DNA from: Aliishimia sp965656085
Lineage (GTDB): Bacteria; Pseudomonadota; Alphaproteobacteria; Rhodobacterales; Rhodobacteraceae
Assembly: GCA_965656085.1 (NCBI GenBank)
Contig: CBFHJA010000013.1
Location: 34,479 to 98,478 of the forward strand
DNA length: 64,000 nt
Direction of reading: 5' to 3'
Part shown: positions 17,501 through 25,560 of the stretch, in pieces
Numbering within the stretch: position 1 is the first letter of the stretch
Layout: each line of letters starts with the position of its first letter
The notes under the pieces: model-generated
Database searches by the model: none
The model's input: the letters and a program-made list of their open reading frames with translations, nothing else
Told to the model about the DNA's origin: nothing
Translations under genes and position numbers: made by a program

Positions 17501-19444
17501 GTCGACTTCAAGCTACGCGATCTTTTCACCCCGGAGAAACTTCGGGCTGTGGCGGCGGTGCCGACCGGTGTCAACGCGTATCGGGACTTTGTCATCAAGA
17601 CGGTAAGACCCGCCTATGAAAACATGATACGTGAGTCCGCAGGGGCGTTGCAGCGCGTCGTAAATGCGTCCGATTGTGATGTAGAGGAACTGCTCATCAT
17701 CGCGGGCCAACGCTCACAGCGGGTGTTGTCTGCTGTCATGCCGTCATTGGTACGTCAGGTTTCGCATGTGGGCCCGCCACCACGGATCTCGGTCGAACCG
17801 GACAGGCTGGCGCGGCGCTTCGTGGCCAGCGTGCCAAACGTCGGAGCTGAGATCCGGGCCATTGAAGATTTCGCGCAGATGGATCGCGCCTATCAAGCAT
17901 TGGCGGTCACAGGGGCATTTGCGGTTCTGGCGCTGCCCGCGGCTGTCGGCGCAACGCTGGCCGAGGCGGGCGGCGGTACAGCGGCACTGCTGACGTCGGC
18001 GGCCGCAGGGGCCGTGGGTGTCGGTGATCTGTTGGAGTTGGGGCTGATTGCGCCTGAAGATATCGGCGAATACCTGAAACGCGAACGGGACGCAGCCACA
18101 ATTCGGGGGATGGCCCTGCAAATGGACCCCGATGTTCAGGATGAATTTGACGCGCGACGTGATACCGCGCTGGCCGGTCTTGCGGCTGTGTTTCCAGCCC
18201 TCGGTGTGGCGCAAGGGGTCAAGGCAGTCAGATCTGCCAGAGATCTGCAAAAGGGACGGCGACTGATTGAGGGGCTCGACCCGGGTGCGCGGGCGAGCGA
18301 TCTGCCGGACGCGTCCCGCGCACTGATCGCGGGCGCGTACGAGGATTCAGTGCGCCGTGTCGCGTCGGGTGTGGCAAGCGAAGAAGATCTGCAACTTGTC
18401 TCGCGCGTGCATGACGCGATTGGTGGGCACCACCCCTCGGACCTGCTCTACGAAACAATTCGCACCGGGCATCTGGAGAAACCGGCCCGGGACATTGTGG
18501 ACCGAACCAGCAACGCCGGGCGCATGGCCGTTCAGTCTGCGGAGGATGGTGCCGCGACCGAGATCCGGATCGGCCAATTCGTAGCCGGCGGCGTAGGCGC
18601 GCAAGTTTTCGAAGATGCAACTGCGCCCGGCGCTTATGTCTATCGGTTCGTGGCAGGTGACGATCGGGTGAATGATTTCAAGGGGCGGACGCTCTTGGAA
18701 GAGCTACCGGACGACGTCAGCGACGTTGTCCAAGTGGCCAAACGTGACAAAGCCTTTCTTGTGCCGGGTGATGGCGATATGTGGGTCGAACGGGTCCAGA
18801 GGCTGAACCCGGCGCGCACACAATTATCCCGCACCATTGATCCGCGCACGGGCGAAAGGCTGCCGCTGGCGGCTACGGGCAGTCAAATGACCGATGGACA
18901 GGCGCTTGCGCTGGCAGCTGCAACACGCGCTCTCAACCGGCAGGGGCTGGCTTGGACGGATAACCATGCGGGCAATTATCGCTTCGTGCGGCTTGGCTCG
19001 GACGAAGCGGCGGATCAATGGAAGGTTGTCATTATCGATCCTGGCAATGTGTATCGGGCGAAAGGCGCAACAGCTGCTGAGCGCTATGCAAATGCCAGAC
19101 GCGCCCAAACGGTGTTCAACGCGGGAAATGCGTCCGAGAACCCACAAGCACAGGCCGCATTTGCAGCTTTTCGACAGATGCACGTCTTGGCGGAGAGGGG
19201 CTTGGCTGGCCGACCAGCATGGAAAAATGCCAGGCAGATCGCAGCGAGAAACAGGAACGCAGCTTTTTCGCACAGCTTTGCGTATATCGAACCAAATGTT
19301 CCAGGGTTCGAGGCCGGATGGGGCGCCATGGCATCGAACCGCCCCGTGTTCTCAAGCAGAATGGCAGAATCGGCCGAACGCTTTGAGGAGGCGTACAGTA
19401 GATACTACGGAGATCTCGCCCGACTGCCTCCAATCCCGAAATAG
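14591..19444 (+). CDS. Giant secreted protein with C-terminal protein-kinase-like domain
   Basis: 1,617 residues. ATG 14591 follows AAGGTG and opens a signal peptide (MPLRAFRHLWLSLIVSIACA, cut after AAAQ). Residues about 25-850 look like several beta-rich domains. Residues 870-1090 are mixed and helical with few cysteines. Residues 1100-1155 hold a long Ala/Gly-rich hydrophobic stretch. The end is kinase-like: a glycine-rich loop at 1328-1337 (GQFVAGGVGA), VYRFVAG with Arg 1353 where beta-3 Lys is expected, catalytic-loop-like WTDNHAGN with Asp 1457 and Asn 1462, and a DFG-like DPG at 1483. It looks like a polymorphic toxin or an extracytoplasmic kinase. No homologue can be named. Confidence 0.75.
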   Translation: MPLRAFRHLWLSLIVSIACAFPAAAQITQVDPNSRAPSTQDAPATTSAVRGPEGAYRLVFGGNDWIDVAREFRVAATIGDVYLPANSITAGQTGKACVYGESNSGGTSFNACEGTSPRLQLRPDGAFRMNLPRGYPFERGVEVRLNKSGDGYTGFWRSGDRVGRVQMKPLAPKITHVFVRASHGGGPLSEWSGGPVEESVPTVSLEGLSQVFPNRPGATGRPSRLEVRVLGQNLFGGVSLSVPENRGLRPGRIFAFRNALPNGARPPLKLQNHQGVTFGISAFSGAPPGIVTLAVANQRFPINLAWEGDPPKADDVERPELDRIVLLDERGKVIPQIIESVPFRVAAIYDSDHPDAMRPMSLEWAPKDRRVLRRDDIVKALFVSDLFYVPHFADQDLEGSPAFGTSLRGAAGDRYNPETTREILSSKLAGRWAIAHDGALEGQPVSLSGIGVVASGTAPPIRLVLGDGSAARSFAARDVFARTGADGTSVLVDMLLREIPRLRGETAQEAARRTKPAGAAVPAPVDVTTLMATVDGTQQSFQILRTERRPLTDAKLRLAPDPATSGYRGVWIEKAPTSIQDEAVQRWTRAADLKDAQPLQEQGFNQATPPGFEYPFDRNGAPNGASATRRVLVSGTFPSGARTPFLSDDPKISYRVRPIDPAQHAALRAKAREVNGPDAASGPDLLVFEAVLAPGVQEGEKTVRVAGDSATWPLHFARTAALRFVRPGTPARAMEGIFHPGETLRVALDVSAGEEAGPMDGLDVELFVAPPRGSVRSLGTLPVVEEGIGHARTGPIRLLGTGPAVMFQPDPAEDALDIAVAPGSRLLARPVGIRGVPAEAVGEIALPEKVDSAFDAALKKVAACTGQTFEERGVFAHKASATFTRNFMFSFRQNVPQYSVKTRVLNGDHAALIVLRDQLEPMLRADLARMRGSVSDAAINRLFNRAKTNAALRGSDFWSQTFQMPVGRVVVDFKLRDLFTPEKLRAVAAVPTGVNAYRDFVIKTVRPAYENMIRESAGALQRVVNASDCDVEELLIIAGQRSQRVLSAVMPSLVRQVSHVGPPPRISVEPDRLARRFVASVPNVGAEIRAIEDFAQMDRAYQALAVTGAFAVLALPAAVGATLAEAGGGTAALLTSAAAGAVGVGDLLELGLIAPEDIGEYLKRERDAATIRGMALQMDPDVQDEFDARRDTALAGLAAVFPALGVAQGVKAVRSARDLQKGRRLIEGLDPGARASDLPDASRALIAGAYEDSVRRVASGVASEEDLQLVSRVHDAIGGHHPSDLLYETIRTGHLEKPARDIVDRTSNAGRMAVQSAEDGAATEIRIGQFVAGGVGAQVFEDATAPGAYVYRFVAGDDRVNDFKGRTLLEELPDDVSDVVQVAKRDKAFLVPGDGDMWVERVQRLNPARTQLSRTIDPRTGERLPLAATGSQMTDGQALALAAATRALNRQGLAWTDNHAGNYRFVRLGSDEAADQWKVVIIDPGNVYRAKGATAAERYANARRAQTVFNAGNASENPQAQAAFAAFRQMHVLAERGLAGRPAWKNARQIAARNRNAAFSHSFAYIEPNVPGFEAGWGAMASNRPVFSSRMAESAERFEEAYSRYYGDLARLPPIPK

Positions 19445-19651
19445 AGTGGTTGGCGCAGATGAGCGTAGCTCGGCAAAAGGCTTGACCCGCTGAAGATGGC
19501 GCCCGCACTTGTCTGCCAGTGCGATGGTATCGCGGGTCAGGGCGTCTGCCAATGCCCGGTCCGCACGGAGATCAGCAAACCGAAGAAGACCAAGCGCAGC
19601 GGCGATTGAGGCCACGACCGCAGCAAAGATGATCCAGTTGATTGATTTCAT
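19352..19651 (-). CDS. Possible small membrane protein overlapping the giant gene
   Basis: 99 residues starting MKSINWIIFAAVVASIAAALGLL, a single membrane anchor followed by a basic soluble part (DRALADALTRDTIALADKCG). It overlaps the last 93 bp of the giant plus-strand gene. The N-terminal hydrophobic segment argues for a real gene, while the overlap and the lack of a known family argue against it. Confidence 0.35.
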   Translation of the reverse strand: MKSINWIIFAAVVASIAAALGLLRFADLRADRALADALTRDTIALADKCGRHLQRVKPFAELRSSAPTTLFRDWRQSGEISVVSTVRLLKAFGRFCHSA

Positions 19652-19720
19652 GCCTGCAGGCGTCATCGGATAACGCGGCCGCAATTTTGCAAATCAAGGC
19701 TTTGGAGGCAAGACTTCATA

Positions 19721-20557
19721 ATGGCGACACAAGCTGCAACATACCGGCTTTCTTCAGTGCCGACCTTTTTTGTCCTCGCCTTCGCAATCAGTTGGGCGTT
19801 CTGGGGTCTGGCGATTGTCGCACCAGGGACAACTTGGGCAGGCATCGGATTTTATGGTGGTGGCTTTGGACCTTTCATCGCCGCGCTTATTACGGTTGCA
19901 GTGTTCGGAAGATCCCCTTGGGACTGGTTCAAGTCGCTCTGGCGATGGCGTGTGGCACCTCGGTTCTGGGCGTTTGCGATGCTGTTCCCTGTCGGTATGG
20001 CGCTCGCAGCCTCCGTGATCTTCGGAACATTTGGGGGGCAGACAGATTGGGCTGATGCGGCGGCGCGGCTGGCACTTTGGCCAGCAGCTTTCGCGACGGT
20101 CACGCTTGTTGGTGGAGGCAATGAAGAATTGGGCTGGCGCGGTTTCGCGCTTCCCGCACTCCAAGATCACCTGACACCGATGGTTGCGACCTCGATCCTC
20201 GGTATGCTTTGGGCAGCATGGCATATCCCATTGATCGCGGCGACGGGTGGCGGTTGGGAGGCATTCCGCATGTCCGGTGCGGAGCTTGTGCCTGTCGCGA
20301 TTACCTTCCTGAGCATCGCGACCCATGCATTCTGGTATACGTGGCTCTACAACCGAACGGGCAGCGTCCTGCTCTGCATCCTTTTGCATGGTGGATACAA
20401 CGCCGCAAACCATGTGTTTATTTTCGTGCCGATAGACGCGCTGCACGGGCCAGACGAATTGCGTCTTCTGATCACGATGACGGGCTTGCTGGTCGCAAGT
20501 GTCTTGGTGCTCCTCGTCGCGACCAAAGGGCGATTGGGATACCGCCATGAACAATGA
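19721..20557 (+). CDS. CPBP family intramembrane glutamic protease (Abi)
   Basis: 278 residues with about eight membrane helices and all CPBP motifs: GGGNEELGWRG (Glu 135, Glu 136, Arg 140), WAAWHIPL (His 168) and LLHGGYNAAN (His and Asn). These motifs define the CAAX protease/bacteriocin-processing family, whose members cleave within membranes or protect against self-made bacteriocins. Its stop overlaps the start of the M23-like gene by 11 bp, so the two are translationally coupled. It lies just after the giant secreted protein. Confidence 0.9.
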   Translation: MATQAATYRLSSVPTFFVLAFAISWAFWGLAIVAPGTTWAGIGFYGGGFGPFIAALITVAVFGRSPWDWFKSLWRWRVAPRFWAFAMLFPVGMALAASVIFGTFGGQTDWADAAARLALWPAAFATVTLVGGGNEELGWRGFALPALQDHLTPMVATSILGMLWAAWHIPLIAATGGGWEAFRMSGAELVPVAITFLSIATHAFWYTWLYNRTGSVLLCILLHGGYNAANHVFIFVPIDALHGPDELRLLITMTGLLVASVLVLLVATKGRLGYRHEQ

Positions 20558-21014
20558 GCTGATCAATCAGCTCGCCATCTGGCAGGTTGCGCTTCCGCTG
20601 GGTGTGATCTTTGTCAGCGCGCTCCTGCAGTTGGCTACATTTGCAGCGGGCCTGCGCACGACCGGAATATCTCCTGCCGATCCAGCACTCCACGCAATTT
20701 GCGGCACGCAGGTGCTGGCACCCTGCACCGGCACGGTTCTCCACACCATCGACGGGGTTCCAGCCAATCCCGTGCCCGAAATGAACCGCGATGCCATGAC
20801 TGGCAACAGTGTCATTCTTGATTGCAAGGAGTTGGCAGTCGCTCTGGCGCATTTCATTCCTGGGAGCCTGACCGTCACCGAGGGCGAGGTCGTCGAGATC
20901 GGGCAAGAGATCGCCGAGGTCGGAAATTCGGGCAACTCCGGAGAGCCACACCTGCACGTTCGCGTCCAAGAAGGTGCTCCGCGCGACCAACCCCTATCGG
21001 GCGACCGCCTCTGA
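20547..21014 (+). CDS. Membrane-anchored M23-type peptidase-like protein
   Basis: 155 residues. One N-terminal membrane segment (ALPLGVIFVSALLQLATFAA) is followed by an M23/LytM-like barrel: GTQVLAPCTGTVLHTIDG, TGNSVILD, ALAHFIPGSLTVTEGEVVEIG, GNSGNSGEPHLHVRVQ. The late His and the HLH pair fit the zinc site, but the usual early H-x3-D is not clear, so activity is uncertain. Such domains cut peptidoglycan cross-links or act as regulators. ATG 20547 lies inside the CPBP gene's end (11-bp overlap). Confidence 0.75.
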   Translation: MNNELINQLAIWQVALPLGVIFVSALLQLATFAAGLRTTGISPADPALHAICGTQVLAPCTGTVLHTIDGVPANPVPEMNRDAMTGNSVILDCKELAVALAHFIPGSLTVTEGEVVEIGQEIAEVGNSGNSGEPHLHVRVQEGAPRDQPLSGDRL

Positions 21015-21203
21015 TTCACAATTGACGGAGATTTTTTGGTTTGGAATACCCGTTTCAGAGTGGGGCAGAAGTGGTTGCTCCCACGCACTTCCAGACAGAG
21101 GACAGTCAATCGCGTCACGTCAAAGACGGCTGTGTCCTGCCACCCAGCCTTTCCAATGCGGCATCTTGAATGACCGCTTCCAGTCTTTCTGTCGATCCTG
21201 TCC

Positions 21204-22544
21204 TCAGGCGCCCATCAGGGCCGGGTCGAACGGGTATTGCGTCAGCCGTTCATAGCCGGTTTCGGTGATCAGCACCTGATCTTCGAGCTTGATCGAGAAA
21301 TCGCCGCCCACCTCGCCCGCCAGCACCTCGACGCAGAGCGTCATGCCCGGCTCCAGCGGGTAGTCGAAGGCACCGGGGACCGCCTTGTCGGGATAAGCCA
21401 CGAGGGGCCACTCGTCGCACAGGCCAACGCCGTGCATCAGGCAGCCGTATTTCTGGGCCTGAAATTTCTCGGGCAGCCGGTGGCAATTGGCGGTCAGGTC
21501 GGGGATCATCACGCCGGGTTTGAGCATCTCCATATTGGTCTCGATATGCTCGACGCTGATCTGCATCGCCTCGATCATGTCTGGGCGGGGCGGGCGGTCT
21601 CCGATCCACCACGTCCGCGAGATATCCACGCAGATGCCATAGGCGCCCACGAGGTCTGTGTCGAAGGCGATGATCTCGTTGTTCTGGGTGATCCGGGGGC
21701 CGCATTCCTGAAACCACGGATTGGTGCGTGGCCCAGAGGTGAGCAGGCGCGTTTCGATCCATTCGCCACCCCGGCGGATGTTCTCGGCATGCATCACCGC
21801 CCAGATATCGTCCTCTGAGGTGTTGCCCAAGGGCACATTGGCGCGGGCGAAGTCTTCCATCAGCCGCACTGTGGTCTCGCAGGCATGGGACGCGCAGCGC
21901 ATCGCCTTGATCTCGTCAGGCCCCTTGACCGAGCGGGCTTTCTCGGTGACCTCCTCGCCTTCCATGATCTCAAAGCCCTGCGCTTCGAGCGCCCGCAGCC
22001 CGTGGATCATTGGCTTGTCTACCGCGAGGCGCGTGTTGCCGGGGGCGTGCTCTTGCAGCAGGAGACGCACCTCGTTGGAGAACACATCGGCGGCCACATC
22101 CACCTTGTCGCCCCGGTCGAAATAGAACAGATCGGCGCCGGAGCGGGCCTCGCGCACCAGCGGGTTGAACGCGGACAGGAAGGGGGAGTTCTTGTAGTCC
22201 CAGATCACCATGTAGCCATCGGCGCAGACCAGAACTGCACGGAACGGGTTGTGGGTGTTCCAGAGCTGCATGTTGGTGCTGTCCGTGGCGTAGCGGATGT
22301 TCAGCGGATCGAACATCAAAAGGCCGCCATAGCCGCGATCGACGATGTGCCGGGTCACGCGCTCCCAGCGGTAGCGGCGCATCTCGGCAAGGTTTGGAAG
22401 CTCCAGCCCCGCCGCCTCCCACTCGGCAAAGGCCAACTGCGTTGGGCCGATCTCGATGCGGTTCTTGTCATTCGGGGTGCCGTCGCCCAAGATGGCGCCA
22501 CGGGTCGGGTCGATCTTGCGGGTGTCGCTGAAATGCTGGTTCAT
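21204..22544 (-). CDS. dddP: Dimethylsulfoniopropionate lyase DddP
   Basis: 446 residues of the M24 creatinase/aminopeptidase P fold, starting MNQHFSDTRKIDPTRGA as in roseobacter DddP. Counting from that Met, Asp 295, Asp 297, Asp 307, His 371, Glu 406 and Glu 421 fall in FDTDLVG, CVDISR, MHGVGL, CVEVLAG and KLEDQ. These are the residues known to bind iron in characterised DddP. The enzyme splits DMSP into dimethyl sulfide and acrylate. It diverges from the DUF3445 gene, with about 97 bp between the starts, so both may share a control region. Confidence 0.96.
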   Translation of the reverse strand: MNQHFSDTRKIDPTRGAILGDGTPNDKNRIEIGPTQLAFAEWEAAGLELPNLAEMRRYRWERVTRHIVDRGYGGLLMFDPLNIRYATDSTNMQLWNTHNPFRAVLVCADGYMVIWDYKNSPFLSAFNPLVREARSGADLFYFDRGDKVDVAADVFSNEVRLLLQEHAPGNTRLAVDKPMIHGLRALEAQGFEIMEGEEVTEKARSVKGPDEIKAMRCASHACETTVRLMEDFARANVPLGNTSEDDIWAVMHAENIRRGGEWIETRLLTSGPRTNPWFQECGPRITQNNEIIAFDTDLVGAYGICVDISRTWWIGDRPPRPDMIEAMQISVEHIETNMEMLKPGVMIPDLTANCHRLPEKFQAQKYGCLMHGVGLCDEWPLVAYPDKAVPGAFDYPLEPGMTLCVEVLAGEVGGDFSIKLEDQVLITETGYERLTQYPFDPALMGA

Positions 22545-22641
22545 CGTGAAATCTCCGGCCGTGGAGACAAACGTGGCCACACTCCGCGCGCCAGTCGCCT
22601 TGATTTGCGACACGGATCCGCGTCGCTTTTGGAGCGTGTGC

Positions 22642-23391
22642 ATGATTTTGCAGAGGCATTTGCCGGAAGACATGCGGGACAAGCGCCCCTTGCCCGGGGT
22701 TCAGCCGGTCCGGGGCGACTGGTTTCGTGTGGATGAGGCCTATACCGGGCAGATGGCGCTGCGCCGCCGCCTGCTTACCGAGCGGCGCAGCGACGTGCTC
22801 GCCTGCCCTCGGGCCGCTCTGCCCGCCGCGCAGGAGCTCTATCACATGATGCTGGGGCTGCTGCCCGCGCATGGGTTCAAGATCGGTGCCGGGACCGCGA
22901 GCTGCCCCGATGGGGTCGAGGTGCCGCTGGACCGCGCCGACCCGCTGGGCACGCTCGGGGCGCTGGTGCAATGCGATCTGTGCCTGATGGAGAAGGCCGA
23001 AGGCGCTGCCGAGCACCATCTGGCCGCCGCGGTGCTGTGCTTTCCCGCGTTCTGGACGCTGTCGGAAAAGGTCGGCAGGCCGATGGGGCGCATTCACAAG
23101 CCTGTGGCCGTCTATGATGAGAATGTGGCGCGGCGGGTGCAGCGGCTCTTCGACGGGGTGCAGACCGGGCGGCCCCTCTGGCGCTACAATCAGCATTTCG
23201 AGCCGAGCCCGGCGCTGTTCACGCCGGTCACGGAGGCCGAAAAGTTCAGCGGGCCGCGCCGTCCGCCAGACCGGCAGGGGGACTATTACCGCAGCGAGCG
23301 GCAGACCGTGTTGCGGCTGCCCGAGACCCGCGCGGTGCTCTTCGCGATCCACACCTACATGCTTCGGCGCGAAGATGTGGCCCGGCCATGA
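22642..23391 (+). CDS. DUF3445 family haem-dependent oxidative N-demethylase-like protein
   Basis: 249 residues. LTERRSDVLACPRAALPAAQELYHMMLG, CDLCLMEKAEGAAEHHLAAAVLCFPAFW and IHKPVAVYDENVARRVQRL, read in short pieces, match DUF3445, the alpha subunit-like family of haem-dependent oxidative N-demethylases that remove methyl groups from dimethylamine-type compounds. ATG 22642 has GGAG seven bases upstream. It is translationally coupled (ATGA) to the next gene. The place beside dddP and the sarcosine oxidase genes further on suggest methylated-compound use. Confidence 0.8.
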   Translation: MILQRHLPEDMRDKRPLPGVQPVRGDWFRVDEAYTGQMALRRRLLTERRSDVLACPRAALPAAQELYHMMLGLLPAHGFKIGAGTASCPDGVEVPLDRADPLGTLGALVQCDLCLMEKAEGAAEHHLAAAVLCFPAFWTLSEKVGRPMGRIHKPVAVYDENVARRVQRLFDGVQTGRPLWRYNQHFEPSPALFTPVTEAEKFSGPRRPPDRQGDYYRSERQTVLRLPETRAVLFAIHTYMLRREDVARP

Positions 23392-23945
23392 GGACCCTCG
23401 CGGTCTGCCTGCTGCTCGCCGCCCCGGCTTTGGCGGACGATCCGCGTGCGGGGTTCGATGGGCTCGATCAGGAGGGCTTGCGCGCGGTGCTGATCGAAAC
23501 CGGCACCAATCTGCGGCCCCTCGAACGTCATGGGGTGGAGGTGGACGGCTGCGAGATGACGACCTATTGGTGGCGCCTGCGCGAGGACACGCGCTGGGTG
23601 ATGTGGTCGTCCTTCCGGTTCCAGATGGGCGCCGCCATGCTTGGCGATGGCAGCGACGTGCCAGCCAAGATCGCGATGGAGGGCCATCAGGAGTTGGAGG
23701 ACATGGTGCTGTTCATGTTCCGCATGGCGCCCGGGCTCACGGCGCGCCACGAGGTGCCCTTCGAGCGGCGTGGCCCGCGCGGCCCGGCGCGCCCCTCGGA
23801 GCGCGGGGACGGCAGCACGCATCATTATCTCGACGCGACGGATTTCTATATGCGCCATGAGAACCGCGGGATCGCAGACCGGGCGCGCCGGTTCTCGGCA
23901 GCCTATGTGGAATATGTGCGCCGGTACTGCAAAGTGACCGGGTAA
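23388..23945 (+). CDS. Secreted protein of unknown function coupled to DUF3445 gene
   Basis: 185 residues with a short signal peptide (MRTLAVCLLLAAPALA). The mature part carries one cysteine (VDGCEMTTYWWRLRED), aromatic-rich strands and a helical end (FSAAYVEYVRRYCKVTG). It overlaps the DUF3445 stop by 4 bp (ATGA). No family recognised. Confidence 0.7.
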   Translation: MRTLAVCLLLAAPALADDPRAGFDGLDQEGLRAVLIETGTNLRPLERHGVEVDGCEMTTYWWRLREDTRWVMWSSFRFQMGAAMLGDGSDVPAKIAMEGHQELEDMVLFMFRMAPGLTARHEVPFERRGPRGPARPSERGDGSTHHYLDATDFYMRHENRGIADRARRFSAAYVEYVRRYCKVTG

Positions 23946-23970
23946 AAGTGAGTGCCGAGGGCGCTGCGGC

Positions 23971-25359
23971 TCAGTCCGTGCGCAGAGCGGCGAAAACAGC
24001 CGTCTTGACGGGCACGACGTCCATGGCGGTGGCGGTGGCGATGGCCTCTCGCGGTGCCGGGCGCGTGTCAACGCCTCCGGTGAAGCCCGCATAGGGGTTG
24101 GCGAGGGTGCTCAAGGCAATCACCAGCGCAAGGCTCGCGCTGCGGGCGCGGCTTTCGCGGGGCAGGGTCTTGCATTGCTGCACCATCCAGCCCAGCAGGC
24201 TGACCTTGCCCGTCGACTCTCCGGACGCGTCTTGGCAGGTCTTTTCAACCTCGTGCGGTGCTGCGCGCGATTTTTCCGGGGATGCGGTCAGAGACACCGG
24301 TTTGAGGTGCGGGTCTTTTTCGGGTTTTGCGGCTGCGGGCGGGGTCGGCGCGGCCTTGGTCTGCTGAGCACTTGCCGGTTGGGTGCGGCTTGACGAGGAG
24401 CGCAGCGAGGCAAGCGCCTTGGCGGCAAAGCCTTCGGCACTGTCATGCGGCGCAGTCTCGGCCGTCTCCAAGTCGGGATCGGTCGCCAGAGGCGCGGCGG
24501 CGATCCGGTCCTTGTAGAAGGACAGCACGATGCGCCCGTTTGGGAACGTCGCGTCCGCGTCCAAGCGGAACACATGCAGGGCCCATTTGCCAGTGGGGCT
24601 GATCGCGTCGCCTGCCTTCAGCGCCAGTTTGCCAGCGCCATGTGCGCGGTGGAGTGTGCGCAGAAGGTTCACGGCTGTGGCCAGCGGCACGGCCTTCGGG
24701 ATGCCTTCGATCTCGATCGCGGGGCCGGGCAGGTGCTCGGGGTTCCTCAGGCGCAGCGCCCATGTCTCGCGCCCATGGGCATCAAGATCGACCTCGGTGG
24801 GGACAGGGTGCAAGAGCAGATCGACAGGGACCTGCTGACTGGCACAGGCGCGCAGGTCGTCTGCGGAGAAGAGCCGGTCAGAGGGGGCGAAATGCAGGGC
24901 GAGAAACCCGGTATGTGCGGCGATGAACTGTGCGGCCACATGCAGTGCCTTGAGCTTGATGACCGGATCGCAGGTGGCGGCGCTGCCGAACTCGCGCATG
25001 ATGCGCCGGGCCTCGGGCGGGAGCGGCGCGTTGCCGTCGCCGATCTCGATCGTCACATGCAGGTTGTGGTTCTGAACCGCGTGGTCGTATTCGAAGCGGC
25101 TCAGGCGGTTGATCGGGCTCGTGACGGCCTGCGCGAAGCGGGCCATCGGCGCGGGTACCTCTTCGAAGCCGAGCATGATGTGGAACTGCTCGCAGGAGAG
25201 CAGCCACCAGCCGTCATGGCTCAACGCGCTCTTGGTGACATAGCATCCCGGGGTGCCCTCGAAGGCTGCGTTCAGCGCATCGAGCAACACGGTGTAGTCG
25301 GGTTCCGGTGCCGTGTAGAACAGTGCCGTCGCGTCTACGTTATAGATGCTGTCTGTCAT
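23971..25359 (-). CDS. Large protein of unknown function
   Basis: 462 residues starting MTDSIYNVDATALFYTAPEP. Residues 1-300 look like a folded alpha/beta region with no known motif (GWWLLSCEQFHIMLGFEEVP, HVTIEIGDGNAPLPPEARR). Residues 310-410 are Ala/Pro/Lys-rich and low in complexity, probably disordered. A weak hydrophobic stretch near the end (ARSASLALVIALSTLANPYAG) could be a membrane segment. The start at 25359 was chosen because the region before it is not protein-like. I do not recognise it. Confidence 0.65.
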   Translation of the reverse strand: MTDSIYNVDATALFYTAPEPDYTVLLDALNAAFEGTPGCYVTKSALSHDGWWLLSCEQFHIMLGFEEVPAPMARFAQAVTSPINRLSRFEYDHAVQNHNLHVTIEIGDGNAPLPPEARRIMREFGSAATCDPVIKLKALHVAAQFIAAHTGFLALHFAPSDRLFSADDLRACASQQVPVDLLLHPVPTEVDLDAHGRETWALRLRNPEHLPGPAIEIEGIPKAVPLATAVNLLRTLHRAHGAGKLALKAGDAISPTGKWALHVFRLDADATFPNGRIVLSFYKDRIAAAPLATDPDLETAETAPHDSAEGFAAKALASLRSSSSRTQPASAQQTKAAPTPPAAAKPEKDPHLKPVSLTASPEKSRAAPHEVEKTCQDASGESTGKVSLLGWMVQQCKTLPRESRARSASLALVIALSTLANPYAGFTGGVDTRPAPREAIATATAMDVVPVKTAVFAALRTD

Positions 25360-25496
25360 GCCGATACGCCCTTTCTGAACACCGGTGGTTGTTTCCGTTT
25401 CAGTGATCTTTGTGACGCGATTGAGGCGGGGCAGGGGCGGTTTTGGGGGATTCTTGATTGACGGCACAGGCGCGCGGGGGCTGACCGGGACAAAAA

Positions 25497-25520
25497 ACCG
25501 GCCTGCAAGCGCAGGCCGGT
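25497..25520 (-). terminator. Rho-independent terminator of the VPLPA-CTERM gene
   Basis: Perfect 10-bp inverted repeat (ACCGGCCTGC, loop GCTT on the minus strand, GCAGGCCGGT) followed on the minus strand by TTTTTTG. It lies 41 bp after the stop of the minus-strand gene ending at 25561. Confidence 0.9.
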
Positions 25521-25560
25521 CTGTTCATCAGGCTTCTTTAGAAGGTTGTTTGGGGCGCGA

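Noticed and set aside
19663..19845. 60-codon minus-strand frame opposite the CPBP gene start
   Set aside because: It overlaps the well-supported CPBP gene and has no signal or motif.
21015..21203. Possible gene in the gap between the M23-like gene and dddP
   Set aside because: Short frames only, with no ribosome site or protein-like composition. I see no terminator with a T-run there either.
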